From Manduca sexta (Eukaryota > Arthropoda > Insecta > Lepidoptera > Sphingidae): a DNA stretch of 64,000 nucleotides. Made by a program: the position numbers and the translations under genes. The stretch spans positions 6,766,609 to 6,830,608 of the forward strand of contig NC_051126.1 of NCBI RefSeq assembly GCF_014839805.1, given 5' to 3'. Positions 1 to 11,540 of the stretch are shown here, in pieces; the first letter of the stretch is position 1, and each line of letters begins with the position of its first letter. The notes beneath the pieces were generated by a model that was not told where the DNA came from, ran no database searches, and saw only the letters and a program-made list of their open reading frames with translations.

Positions 1-105
1 GTTACAAGGCTGCTTGACAGATGGGAAAGAATGCGGAACTTCTCGGAATTATGAATATTCGTGTAATTCATTATTCCGTACGGGATTACATATATTACTT
101 CTTGC

Positions 106-376
106 TCTTACTTATATCATTGCGAAAGTTTGTGAATATGTTCGAATGTTTGTTAGATGTAAACGCAATAAGAACTAAACGATTTTGGATTAAATTAGGC
201 ACACGGATAGATCATATTAATATGTAGCTATTTTATTCGGGTAAGTTGACCGAATTTTGAAATAAATAAAAAAAAGAAACAAAATTAATTAGATGGCGTT
301 AGCGTCGCGGTTTTTTGAGGACTTCTGTAGCGGGAAAGGCAGTTCACGCGCGAGTAGCCGCGATCAACACCTACTG
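106..376 (+). mobile_element. Helitron/Lep1-like non-autonomous element
   Basis: The left end reads TCTTAC followed by a stretch ending GCGAAAGTTTG, and the right end has the GCCGCGATCAACACCTAC block. The copy at 20236-20541 has the same order of blocks: GCGAAAGTTT, a GGCACACGG box, AATTAGATGGCG, GTAGCGGGAAAGG, and a GCC-ACGA-CAACACCTAGT end. A 5' TC and 3' CTAGT are the terminal signatures of Helitrons, and Lep1-type Helitrons are common in Lepidoptera. There is no coding capacity. The last bases are diverged (CCTACT instead of CCTAGT), so the right boundary is approximate. Confidence 0.6.
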
Positions 377-590
377 TATACTAGAGTAACGTCATTTGTT
401 TAAAGTTTTTTCTTCGTTTAAAACCTAACGTTATATATTTATTGTGTTTTGAGCACTAAAATAACTAAGGATAATTTTAGAACTTGAAATAAATCTATAA
501 ATCTCTGTATCTCCCACACACCCCATATCTTGTGACTATACAAGATCTAGAATGGATGTTATCGTAGATATACATCAATATAATATAATG

Positions 591-870
591 ACAATAATAA
601 TATCAGCCCTGTATCACATACTGTCCCACTGCAGGGTTTGGGTCCATACTAATGCGGGTTAGCAGACTTCACATACCTTAGAAATTATTAATAAAATCTT
701 CTCAGGTATGCAGGCTTCCTCAAGATGCTCTCCTTTACCGTTAAAGTAAACGATAATTCCCAAAAATACACATGTAACTAGGAAAGTCAGAGGTTCGTAC
801 TCTTTGGTTCTGAAACTGCGGACATTCGTCTCGACAGTCAATTCCACTTCCAACTAGAAAATCTCCGCTT
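591..870 (-). mobile_element. SINE family A copy (tRNA-derived), diverged
   Basis: Read on the minus strand this matches the complete copy at 32459-32782, from the tRNA-like head (near 865) to the TATCAGCCCTGTAT tail (near 600). The A-box region is damaged and the B box is poor, so it is an old copy. Part of the 3' half, the stretch equivalent to the CTCAGTAGTAGAGG block, is missing. Minus-strand open frames here are parts of the SINE, not genes. Confidence 0.8.
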
Positions 871-2640
871 ATATATCAAAATATTGAAAAGTAAATTATT
901 ATATCGGAGCTGCTGTTTGGAGCACATAAAACCATGTTATTGTTAATAGTACCGCTAGTTCTAATTATTGTGTCATGTAATGGGCGTGTGTGTTGTTGAA
1001 TAAATAAATGTCCCTCACTCTCCCATATGAAAAATATATTTCTCGTTTCTCAGAAAGTTTCGCAGTTGTCCTTTGTCCATGTCCTGCATATGTGTGAAAT
1101 TTGGCTGATAGAGCACAATATCGAAAACCTGCGGTTGACAGTGCGGTTAAGGTAGGCCCGGTTCATGTTAACTGTAGCTTGTTGCTTCCGGTTATGATTA
1201 ATTGGAATAGAGAATACATTGGCTTGGAAGGCAATGCAATCGTTGTGGATCGGACAACCAATAATTTATATATAGAGCATTTATCTAAGTGTTTAAATAA
1301 AGTCGGAAGCTTTATACCGACTCTGCGCTGTCTGCGTACGTTTCGCTGGTTCATTATTATAATGGTTCTATGTTTCATTTGATGTGCAATTTGAATTATA
1401 TGTATCACGTCAAAAATGACGTAAATGTCCCGAAACATACATCATGAATTGTCTTTTTTAATTTTTATCAGTAAGTATTAAAATTTTAAATCAAATTTTA
1501 TGAACATATATATACAAAATTAACATAGGATCTTGTAATAGTCAGCCAGCGATTTGTTTGAGTCCTATTCATATCTAGTTCTAAATTTTGTATAGATATT
1601 TAGTATCTATATCTATGTTAAAAACTTGGTGCGGACTGGCGTTGCGACTCATCTACATTCAATATAAACGCATAAAATTATATGCCTACGTCATTGATTT
1701 TAATTTTCAAAAATGTTAGAAAAAGGAATATATTATCACTATCGACTAAATTCTTTTCTTAATACATTTGTGACGTTCAAATTGGATGAGAGAATACAAT
1801 TCTAAATTGGCGACTTTATAACTGAGATATTAACGTTCCCTTTTAAAGATTCAGGAGAGAATTTTATTTTCAAGAAACTAAATGTTGACAGTCATGAAAT
1901 GAAAACAAAAGGATGGTCTTAACAGCGGCACTTTACGCTTAATAGAGTAACGACTCAAGTACCCAATTTAAAAGAGAAAACTAAGCAAAGCAGAAACGAC
2001 TTATTTCCAAAAACATTGCTCAAACATATAAGTACACAAAATTTTAATAACACTGGTAAACAAACAGTTTTGAGTATTGACAAACATTAATCTTCTAGTC
2101 ATACAAAAAGCATCTGTAGATAGATTTTACTTAGAAAATATCGATCTGCCCTTAAAATATACTAGGGATATCTAGGAAAATATTGAATATCCGTTATCTC
2201 CTTAGAAAATGGTCGTGATATCTTACTTTGTGGGATTATCGCATTGCTTAACGGACCGACAGATGTGTGGGACCGAAATTATGGAGGATGTAGAACGATA
2301 ACAGACTTACTTGGATATCGGGCCATTGTGTATGCAGCGAGATACACCCTCTCGTATAAACTTATCCAATTACTCACAATTTACACCAGAGTAATAACGT
2401 GCCATTCATATACAATGTAAAGTTAAATGCGGATTATGTTTAATTTTTAGTTCAAAATAGTCGATATATTATAAGTTTTGAATTTAAGAATTTTCTGTAT
2501 GTCAATACAAGCAATTCGCTTGTCGAATACGTAAACGTACATGCTTTTTCACAGCAGCAATCACTAGAACTATGAGTTATAAAGGTCTGAATGAGTGTTC
2601 GTCATTATTATATTAGATTTAAAAGTATTATATTTGCAAG
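871..2640. other. No gene recognised; unique AT-rich DNA
   Basis: Overlapping 90-codon frames run on both strands near 1101-1438. Neither has a recognisable motif, so I do not call them. Confidence 0.6.
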
Positions 2641-2810
2641 TAATTATATGGGCTACAGTGGTTTTCACAACACGCCATGGATGCCACGGTGCTAATTTTT
2701 AAGATGGAAAACCCACATAATTATTTTTTGGCCCGGATTCGAACCCAGGACCTCAGCGCGGTATACGCACACGTAACGCGTATGTATTACAACTACACCG
2801 ACAGGCAGCC
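2641..2810 (-). mobile_element. SINE family B-like copy (tRNA-derived head)
   Basis: On the minus strand the head begins GGCTGCCTGTCGGTGTAG, an A-box-like sequence, followed by a perfect pol III B box, GGTTCGAATCC, at about 2734-2745. The head resembles that of the complete copy at 25358-25645, but the body past the B box (containing ATGTGGGTTTTCC) differs. This is therefore a related subfamily or a different SINE with a similar head. No target duplication was found. Confidence 0.65.
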
Positions 2811-3229
2811 AAAGGGATTTATAATATTAGTAAGGATATGATTATAACCTATCTGGTAAGAACAGAACAATGAAAAATAATTTCCGATCAAACTTAAACT
2901 AATTCCCCTCGAAGGCATGTGATATCGGCTCAGAAATCGTATAAATTCTAGAGTCAACAGCTCGCAGACATCTGTCGCGAATCGTGGTGAGCTAACAGTA
3001 AGGGGAATTGTTCGATTGCAGCATGACACATTTTCAATGGATGTACGATGCGTTTCGGTCTGGTACGTGTTTTGGTGGAGATCATCTGGCTTTATTCCGT
3101 ATTCTTGTCCATAAGTTTATATTGACACAATGTACATTAAAGAATATTAAAATATTTAGACACATATGTAATAGATTTATTTTAATTATAATTAGTCATC
3201 GGACTACATGAAAATAAATATAACAAATA
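2811..3229. other. No gene recognised
   Basis: Unique-looking sequence. Short frames on both strands (about 67-78 codons) have no recognisable content. Confidence 0.5.
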
Positions 3230-3510
3230 TCATATACATAAAAATGAATCCCTATTTCCTTTGGTCACGTCATCACGCGTGAACGGCTGGACCGATTTCA
3301 CTATTTTTTTTTTGTTGTGTTTGTTATTGTCAGGAGAAGGTTCTTATGAAAGAAAAAAATCAAAAAAAAATCGCGGAAAATTTAAGAAAACTTAACGAAT
3401 ATATTAATTTTATATAACTGTCCACTGTTTGAAATAACTGTCAGCGATTGATAGAATGCGCGCTGCAAATTCACAGTTAAGACGGGACAACGTCTGTCGG
3501 GTCAACTAGT
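3230..3510 (+). mobile_element. Short Helitron-type element, second family
   Basis: Starts TCATATACATAAAAATGAAT and ends GTCAACTAGT. Just before the end is a GC-richer stem (GACGGGACAACGTC), as expected at a Helitron 3' end. The interior has the box GAACGGCTGGACCGATTTC and the phrase GTCAGGAGAAGGTTCTTATG, which I recall as widespread in insect Helitron-like repeats. About 281 bp, no coding capacity. Boundaries are inferred from the TC and CTAGT ends. Confidence 0.65.
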
Positions 3511-4238
3511 ATATAATCTACAATAAAAATATTTTGGACATAAGTCAAAAAAAAAACTTGTAAAACGCGTAATTATAAACATTGAAAATAAATTGTATTT
3601 ATCAAATGAAAATTTTTGTGGTCGAGAATATTCGTTCAATTTAATTCTAATTACTGTTACAATTCAAGGTTTGTAACAAATGAACATCTTAATGATTCAG
3701 AGGCGATTAAAACTGGCCACTTTAATCCTTAATGTATAGTTTAATCTTCAAGTCGTTAACCTACTAACATTACTATAAAGCACCTTTAATCAATAAACTT
3801 AGAATCTTGGTTAGACCCTAACCCAATGATTTACGGACTAAGACTCAATCGATCTCGGGTCCTGTTTAATCCTTGATATGAGTTTTGTTGGATAGTCAAT
3901 TACGCATGTGGGTCGTATAAGTAACTCAAGTCTGAGTCTTGAGGCTTACTCTTTAGTGATCCGTTTGTCAGACTCGTGGGATATGGAAATGAAGACGGAA
4001 TACGGCTTTTGTTCTCATATTAATTTATGTGATGTGGTTTATGATGGAAGTTTTATTAAAAAGAACTCTCGAATGACTTGCAGAAGGAATGTAATGCTAT
4101 ATCAGCCGTTAATTCATAAATTAGTTTGAGTAGAAATATCGTTATTTGTAATAATTTATATTTTACTTGGAACTAATCTATTATCAATTATTCTATTGTT
4201 TTATTTTAAGCTATATTTACTTGACTTTAAGCCTGACA
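3511..4238. other. No gene recognised
   Basis: AT-rich sequence with no family I recognise. A 73-codon frame at 3908-4129 has no motif. Confidence 0.5.
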
Positions 4239-4285
4239 ATTGTTATGTAGTTTTATGATAGTTCATCATAAAACTACATAACAAT
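4239..4285. repeat. Perfect 21-bp inverted repeat with 5-nt loop
   Basis: The left arm (4239-4259) and right arm (4265-4285) are exact reverse complements around the loop AGTTC. The pairing stops sharply at both outer ends. This is far longer than expected by chance. It could be a foldback remnant, a small-RNA precursor or a recent local inversion, and the sequence does not decide between these. Confidence 0.9.
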
Positions 4286-4957
4286 GATAACATCTTCTCA
4301 ATCCACTTGAATCAGAAACACTCACAATTATTCAGTTTTCAAAAACTTTATTAAGTTAAATTATTCTTCCGGCCCGAATTAAGAATGTCAAAAGTAAGGA
4401 AAATCGAATAACATAAATAACGGTACATTGACCCTTACGCCCCCGAAGTTATATTTAAGACGTCGAGCGGAAGCGGAATGTCTTGAGAAATAACAGAGAT
4501 GGGGGAAGCTTATCCAGCTGATTGCGATATCGCACCACAGAACGCCTTATTTCGTGATAAAACTGGGAGTATACGAAGATTAAATTGTACGTAATTTGAT
4601 CTATGTACTTCAAGTTGTTTTAACCATTGATCATTTATGGAATTTGAGGAATTTTCGTATGCAAGTACTTTTAACAAGTTGGAATTAGTGTTTTTTACTT
4701 TCTGATCGTTTTAATGGATACCCAATATTCAAGATATAGGTATGTTCATGGCTGTGATGTGTTTATTAGTATCTAAGTTTGACAATGTCGACATCTGACA
4801 TTTCCATAGTGAAAATTTGGCTTTTTATATGATTAATTAACACTTTGAAACATCTAGTCATTATAACTAAGAATTACATTTTAAATATTGGTCGTCCTTA
4901 AATCTATCTCTCATACTTTAGTAAATAAAGCCATGTGTATTTAATAAATAATTCAAT
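4286..4957. other. No gene recognised
   Basis: Unique-looking sequence. A somewhat GC-richer stretch at about 4420-4560 has no recognisable open frame. Confidence 0.5.
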
Positions 4958-5075
4958 TTATAACATAATGATTTCTTATGTTTTTGTCTTATGTTTTTTT
5001 GTGTTTATTTCGAATGTTAGACATTAAAATAAATCTATTTTGCGAATTTTATCGTTGTCCGTTTATGATCTTATA
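4958..5075 (+). repeat. Repeat family C, left part
   Basis: Carries GAATGTTAGACATTAAAATA and the following TTTTATCG block shared with 8441-8605 (minus), 11541-11765, 32797-32995 and 40855-41025. The copy stops where the SINE B fragment at 5076 begins. The family is unclassified, with no coding capacity in any copy. Confidence 0.65.
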
Positions 5076-5265
5076 CAACACATCTCATTCGATCCCCGGG
5101 TCGGGCAAACTTTGTCTACTCAGTATGGGCCCGGAGACTGGAATTTGTACCCGATGTGACGATAGTCCCGCCCCTTATCATGGGACAGAATGTGGCTGCA
5201 CAAGTTGCGCCTCTGCGTACCTCTTCGGAGATGAAAGGCGTGAGTGTGTGTAAAACAAATTATAT
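5076..5265 (+). mobile_element. SINE family B, 5'-truncated copy
   Basis: Starts at the B box (TTCGATCCCCGGGTCGGGC, about 5089) and runs through the body shared with 25438-25630: GGAATTTGTACCCGATGTG, the CATGGGAC block, GTTGCGCCTCTGCGTACC and a GGCGTGAGTGTGTG end. The A-box half is missing. The 91-codon frame that crosses it is not a gene. Confidence 0.8.
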
Positions 5266-5289
5266 TGATTAAATAATTCCATTGATTTT

Positions 5290-5710
5290 ATGCAATAGTT
5301 AATTCATATACAGACAACTTTTTTAAATTTAAGCTGTTTGTGGTCCGATCTACGCAGACTTTATGTAGTTGTATAATTCTTATTCTTCTGTATAGTTGTA
5401 TAATTGTAAAATGTTGGTAGATAATTGTAACTTTGATTTTGCGGATGAAATACACCTCAGTCCGCTCCGTGACCACGAAGGCTGCAAAGTCTTCGAAACG
5501 TCGAGAGATATGTAATAGAAAGATGGATATATATGTTTAGACGTGTTTATGGTTTCAGGTTCTTTATTGTACTGCTGTCATTATACTAACTTAATACAAT
5601 ACGTTACATAACTTATATACTAAGTACACACACTACAGATAACTAAAACATTAAAACCGCTATAAAATCCGAAAAATAGTATAATTTTAATGTCATATAG
5701 AGGTATTATT
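5290..5710 (-). repeat. Repeat family C, interrupted copy
   Basis: On the minus strand it contains the TTTTATAGCGGTTTTAATG block, then GACGTTTCGAAGACTTTGC, then the GGTCACGGAGCGGACTGAGG block and ATTATCTACC. The sequence between 5510 and 5640 is unrelated, so the copy is interrupted or heavily diverged there. Confidence 0.65.
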
Positions 5711-6698
5711 TCATCATACTCAATTTTTAATATAACCTCACCATTCCTCAGCTATGAAATTTCTCAAATTCCTTTCGGTGTACGTGAGCGTGCGTTTATA
5801 AAAGTCATTACTCCGGTGAAATTCCGTATACAAGAATGCTGTCTCTACTAACCCATCTTATAGTTAACATTTTGATTACCCAGAAAATGATATAGACAAA
5901 TTTGAGCAAGCGGGTATCTAAATATTATTATTGGTTAGACTTTTAAGTTTGTGTTGTAAAATAATGTTTATTAGAAGTCTTCTGTTGTACCGATATCTGT
6001 TGTATATGTATATATTTGAATTAAGAATATTTTATACGTAATACGTTTTAGAGGTAAATTTAAAATACTCGTACAAACTATGTTTCGAATACATTTTTTT
6101 TTCACTCAAGCTTTTGTAATTTAATTACGTCTAAAATATTCATTTTGTCAAGGGAAGAATGTATAATGCCCGAGCCGAAGGGTACAATATCGTATATTTA
6201 ATTTTTTTGTAAAAATCTCAAATATCCATTATAATTTAATTAGTAGGAGGACCTTGTACCTTGCTTTTAATAATTCATTGGTATTAAAAGCTTTGTTATA
6301 AGTAACAGTAGAGCTTTTATATTTATTACATTTTTTTTAAATATTAAAAGTATGTTGTTTTAAGGAAATATAAGTTATCGGCAGTCTATTTTCGAAGCCG
6401 TTTAGAATCAACGGAGAAGTTTTATAATAAATGCCTTTAAATTAATTGAAAATAATACCATGAGGCGATAAGAAATAGACAATATTATATCAATAAAATA
6501 AACTCCAATTTTTCCCTCTACACTGAACTTTCCGTTACATCATTAATTTATGACAACATGCGCGCAAGCAAAAGCGATGGTCTTGGAATTTCTTGGGAGA
6601 GCGCGTAAATATTGCGACTTAAATATTATTGGGAGATATACATGAGCAAGTGGTTTGTAGCTTATAATGTAACAAGTGCAAGGAGCTAAAGTATAAGG
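5711..6698. other. No gene recognised
   Basis: AT-rich unique sequence with several short A or T runs. I see no repeat family or signal. Confidence 0.5.
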
Positions 6699-6849
6699 AT
6701 TAATCTACATAGTATGGTAACTTCATTTTTTTCCCATTATAGTAAGCGACCTTATCGCCTTATAGTTAGTGCCAGCTAAGAGTTAATATACATAGTATGG
6801 CAAATAAATTTTCGTCGTATATTAGTAAGCGTTCTTATCGCTTTACCAG
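6699..6849. repeat. Diverged tandem duplication, unit about 82 bp
   Basis: Two adjacent copies share TTAAT-TACATAGTATGG, then ATTATAGTAAGCG or ATTAGTAAGCG, then CTTATCGC. The first covers about 6699-6779 and the second about 6780-6849. Divergence is moderate, so the duplication is not recent. Confidence 0.7.
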
Positions 6850-6885
6850 ATATGAATTTAGCTTAGTAAAAAAACAATTAGCGTG

Positions 6886-7020
6886 AAGTGACTGACGACT
6901 TGATAAAGATTGCAGTAACACGCTGGATGCACGCCGCTTTCGACAGGTCCATTCGGAAATCTTCAGGGGAGGCCTACATTGAGCAGAGGACTTTATGAGG
7001 CTGTTGATGAAATGATTATG
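6886..7020 (+). pseudogene. RTE-clade LINE, 3' end with C-terminus of reverse transcriptase ORF
   Basis: The frame from 6888 reads VTDDLIKIAVTRWMHAAFDR and continues to GEAYIEQRTL, stopping at TGA 6996-6998. After it come GGCTGTTGATGAAATGATTATG and a degenerate GATGAT-type tail. The W-DDL-K-A--RWM-AA-DRS pattern with a short tail and stop is the usual carboxyl end of RTE-type endonuclease/reverse-transcriptase proteins in Lepidoptera. The copy is a short 5'-truncated fragment with substitutions at conserved positions (WKS read as RKS), so it is inactive. The same C-terminus recurs at 54994-55171 (minus) and 63440-63665. Confidence 0.75.
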
Positions 7021-7712
7021 ATTATGACGTGACTATATATTTTTTTTTGCAAATCCCGATTAGTGTGATATATGTAAGCTCACATCTCAGTAAGCGAGTG
7101 TAGTTCGCTTCACTGATGTCGTCTAAATTAAATCTTAATCTTAAATTATCTGGAAATACTAGATCTTTATGGTTCAGACTTGGATTATGAATATTATTAT
7201 GAATAAAACATTATATAGTATTTAAATATCCTCGAGATGTGAAAATAAATTCTTGCAAAACGACTTGCTCTTAATTTCGTGTCAATAAACTCAACAATTA
7301 TTTATTAAAGCTCGTTATTCTGCAACAACGTTGAACTGATTCTTCACTGAACATTCTTTATTGGAATTTTCATTTCGATAAGCAGAAATATATTATTAGT
7401 GTTTCTTAAAAATAAGGTTTGATATTGAGTTAAATATTGTTAAAAATATATATATTGTTAAGTGTATTCACATCGAAATTTGTTTGGGAGTTTGTTTATA
7501 GGTAGCATTTTATAGAATTACTGAATCAAATCAAAATATATTTTTCTATTAGAAAGCCATATTAGCCTCTCTCTGTTTACTTCAGTAAATTGTTATAACG
7601 CGCGCCAACATTATGCTAAAAAATTATCATGATTACTCAGTACTTTCGTGTTTTCGGAACTATCTAAATTTATAAAGCAAAATTTTGTATGCCCCCTGAA
7701 CTATTTTCTCGT
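7021..7712. other. No gene recognised
   Basis: AT-rich unique sequence. Nothing is supportable. Confidence 0.5.
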
Positions 7713-7713
7713 C

Positions 7714-7786
7714 CAACGAGATTTAGTCAACCAGAATGTTGAAAAAGAATCTGTTTTCAACACTCCCTAGTTGACTGGATCTCTTG
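7714..7786. repeat. Imperfect hairpin, pre-miRNA-like
   Basis: The left arm 7719-7745 (AGATTTAGTCAACCAG, then ATGTTGAAAA) pairs with the right arm 7754-7782 (TTTTCAACACTCCC, then TAGTTGACTGGATCT) around an 8-nt loop. Mismatches and a small bulge are spread along a stem of about 27 pairs. The size and bulged form suit an animal pre-miRNA. I do not recognise a known mature miRNA in either arm, and an old foldback is equally possible. Confidence 0.6.
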
Positions 7787-8440
7787 TCTATTAACATCTC
7801 TTGATGAAAAGGACCAACGAGGCTATTCCTTTTTGTTTCTATTTCTGTCGTCAGAATGTATAAAATAAATATTAAATTCAGTGTGACGTATTTTTAAACG
7901 TTAATAAATTATAATCTTTATATGAATGAACTTAATTTTGGCATTTTTATTAATTATGCTCATAAACAACTAACAAGCTGGATAAATAATTGCACAACAC
8001 GTAGGAAAATTAAGTTCCTTGCTTTATTAAGTATATAAAAAAAAGCATTATAACACGATTTTTTCCGAATACCGAAATAAATCTTTTTCTTCCAAACTAT
8101 AAAGTAATCCCCGATAATAGGCAAAACTTTTTTAATTTATATTCCCTCTACGATCCAACACATTCAAAACTTTCAGATTCCGACACTCATCTGAGAACTT
8201 ATCCCAATCACATTTTCGTATCACGCCCTTGTAACCATATAAGACCTATTTCCCACTCTTCATTTTTAAGTGCCAATTTTCTTCATAACGGTCACAGTCT
8301 GGGGATTTTATGTTCTTTGCATCAGTTCTACATATTATTTTCATATTTTCGAAATAAGAACGTGATTTTTTATCCGTGCATGCCTAACTTTATCCCCTCT
8401 AAAATATCTATTTTTGTAACGTAAATATAACTTTAAGTAT
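7787..8440. other. No gene recognised
   Basis: AT-rich unique sequence with no recognisable family or open frame of note. Confidence 0.5.
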
Positions 8441-8605
8441 AAAAATTTGCAGCATTCAGTCCGCCCTGTCTTCGTGGTTACAATCTTCGAAACGTCATGA
8501 GACAAATGAAATACAAAAAACCTCGATTAATTTCAAAGATTGGTTTTATATTGATGTCTAACATTCGCATTAACATAACAAATCATTATACTCAAAGTAT
8601 TTCAG
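8441..8605 (-). repeat. Repeat family C, minus copy
   Basis: Contains the reverse complement of the GGTCAC-GCGGACTGA block (about 8458-8480), of GACGTTTCGAAGA (about 8487-8500) and of GCGAATGTTAGACATCAATA (about 8550-8570), in the expected order. The middle is diverged. Confidence 0.65.
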
Positions 8606-9070
8606 AAGCTGGATATCGGACCCAAAATATTTCCTTTCAGCCCATGCGTTTTACTCAATGATTGACTTATCTTAGCAATGCGTTATAATTCGTAGTCTTA
8701 TTTCTAGAATGTTGTAAGTGCAACTAATGTGTCTCTGTACCGTGAGTGCAACACGAGTGATTAGTAAAATTACTTCGCTCCGCTTATCATGTATTCTTAA
8801 GTGCCAAGCTCTTTAGCGTGTTGGGTAATGATACTTCCTTATTTTGTCGTACACTGTAAGTCACTTCGGCTCGGTCCCTGTAACACGGTTGTTGTTTTTG
8901 TTATGGAAAATTCGAGGTGTATTCTGCTTGACTAGTGACTTAAGCTTAGCTGTATAAGGTTATTTGAAAACAATGTGTTTCTAATCGCGTAAGGACTAAG
9001 GCTTTATGTTTTTAGGAGGCTTAATAGTTTAATCCTTAAGGAAATAAGTATGAGCGAATGTTATTATTAA
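8606..9070. other. No gene recognised
   Basis: No open frame or repeat that I recognise. A TTAATCCTTAAGG motif near 9026 recalls similar TTAATCCTTAA phrases near 3720, but the match is too short to call. Confidence 0.45.
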
Positions 9071-9290
9071 TTAGCTTTTACACGTGGCTCAGTCCGCGTG
9101 ACATGTTTTTTTCGGGATAAAAAGTAGCCTATACCAGTTAGGAGTTACGTAGCTACCTACCTATTTATGAAAAATATTCAACATTGATTTTGTAGTTCCT
9201 GAGTTTAATGCGTACAAACAAACTGTTTAGTTTTATATATAGTATGGTATTATATATAGTATATAGTTTGGTATAGATATGATATAAGCC
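9071..9290 (-). mobile_element. Helitron-like fragment, diverged
   Basis: Reads CGGGATAAAAAGTAGCCTAT followed by weakly conserved blocks, ending in TTTATATATAGTATGG-type sequence. This is the layout seen in better form at 39190-39430, in the same orientation. The TATATAGTAT stretch at 9233-9285 is partly simple sequence. The ends are not preserved. Confidence 0.45.
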
Positions 9291-11540
9291 AAATAAAAAA
9301 AAAATGTTTTAAATATTACCATAACTATTATCACTATATTAACGATAAAGTATCGTTAGGGTACGAAGGCCTGTACTCATAATTGGCTATAAAGTTATAA
9401 ATCAGTGAAAACAAAAGGCGATCCAAGTGGGATATCGCATCGGCGTGATTCCAATTATAATAGCGAAATTGACTCGACCTAGTGTGCGTTTGTTCCATTC
9501 TGCGAATAAGGGAGAATGGTAATGAAGCTCTGGGAAAGAACTGTTGCGACCCATTGTATATGAAACTTGTATATTGCGATGTTGCGTTGCGAAGGTGGTG
9601 CGGAATGTGGAAACCGATACTTGCTACGATATCGGTAATGCGCATTGGGTAATTTGTTCATTTAATATGTTTTTAAGTAATATAAAGTTATTAAATAGCT
9701 ACCGATATACACATAGTAATTTATTAATATTGTTTGTGTATGATCTTCAATTTGGTTTTTGACATATAATTGTGTAATACAGTTTAACCTGATATTAGGA
9801 TCAACAAAATATGATCTAACGCCATTAATTAGTAAACTAGTCAATAAATAAAAGTAACAATAAATTATATTAAAAATAAAGTTCGAAATTCGAATTTTAA
9901 ACCTTAAAGTAAACGTAGTTGCGTTACCAAGTATTCAATATACACGTCGAGATCAGAGTTGAAACATCTAAACAACGAATGTACACAAAGGCTCATTGCC
10001 ATTGTTACAGAGGCCATACAACGTCGACTTAATAGTGACATCCGAGGAAATGTTAATTAAACCAACAACGATTCGACGTAAGTGATTTGCCCGCGTTCTC
10101 GTGCATTCGTTCGCGCTTCTGTTGTGTTTTTCTATATTTACATATAAATTAGTCTGAATTTCTATATTGAAGATGTATTGTCTGAGACATATGAAAATCA
10201 TTCTAGTAAATATTAATTGATATTTCGTATGTTTCATGCATTATATTTTGGAGTTAAAGGTATTGATGCTGAACGTAAAATTAAAAAAAAAAGCATTAGG
10301 TAGACAGCTATTAATATTAGATTGAGCCGCTACACTAAGCGAATCGTGTCGCAGGATTTGAAATTTTTACGCAATACGACTTATTTTGCGTATCAATAAC
10401 TGGTATTCTGTAACGAAACAGTACAGTACAAAAATGATGTAACCTATTGTTATTTAAAGAAAACAATATGAACAGCATTTGGCACGGTCTCAGTTTGAGG
10501 TTGAATTTCGTACAGAAACGCACAAACGGACAATGAATCGGCGAAAACTTGTTCCACTTACATAATTCTAGCAAGTTAATATTGGCCGAGGGAACATAAA
10601 AATCATCCTCCCTCCCTTGTTATGTAAATTGTAAAGAAACGGGTGTCCTTGTAAATATGTTTTCTTTAGTGAAATCTATCGCATCGATGTTGTTAGATAC
10701 ATGTCATCGATCATCTCCTTTCACTTCATTACACGTGCGAAATAAAAAGCTGTTGGTTAACATGACGTGACATGATGTGATCTTTGTGTACGCTTTGTGT
10801 ATACAGGGCTTAGGACTCCCTGCGCTTTGATTATTCCCCTACGCTGGCCCAGTAGTTTTTATTTAGAAGGCATACAATTTTTTGATACCATATTCGAAAC
10901 GTGTTAAGAAGTAAGGAGGAGCCACAAACTAATACTATGTTTTACATAGTCTATGGTATTGGAAACCAGTACTTCGATATACAGATATCATAACTAATTC
11001 AGATAACTAAGTCAAATATGTGGGAGTGGTTCGAAATAAAATATAATTTGTTTCAGAGTAAATGCTTCTTTTATTATTTTTTCGTTTTCCATCTTCTGTC
11101 CGTCGTTATCTGGTCAATTCTAAACTTCATCTGTCATCCACTTACCTTAAATACATACTTATGCCTCACGAAAATATCAATTATGTACCTAAACATATTT
11201 TTATAAGACCAATACCCAATAACCGTATATGTACTTACCAAGAAGCAAGTCTAAGAAAAACTTTTGAGGACCACCTTTTAAAAGTTTTTTGATTATGGAA
11301 GTCGATCAAAGGTATAATATTATTATTCGTGTTGCTATGTGATATGTTTTTATTTACCATAAACCAATTTTATTATATTTAGGAATCAGAATTGGATGGT
11401 GGATGAAAGTTTACGCGTGTACAGTGCGTACTTTATAAATTAAGTAAACAAAATAGCGAAATTTGTCCAGACGAACATGAACAGGAAAGCAATGGTAATT
11501 ATAATTTAGATATTCCTAATCCTAAAGATTTACTACTCTT
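9291..11540. other. No gene recognised
   Basis: The frames of 60-103 codons scattered here (the longest minus, 9334-9645) overlap each other on both strands and show no domain, signal peptide or repeat. A minus-strand donor-like GTAAGTAC sits at about 11230-11237, but no matching acceptor and open exon were found. Confidence 0.5.

Noticed and set aside
11225..11300. Minus-strand exon ending at GTAAGTACATATAC
   Set aside because: No acceptor on the right side, and the frame is not distinctive.
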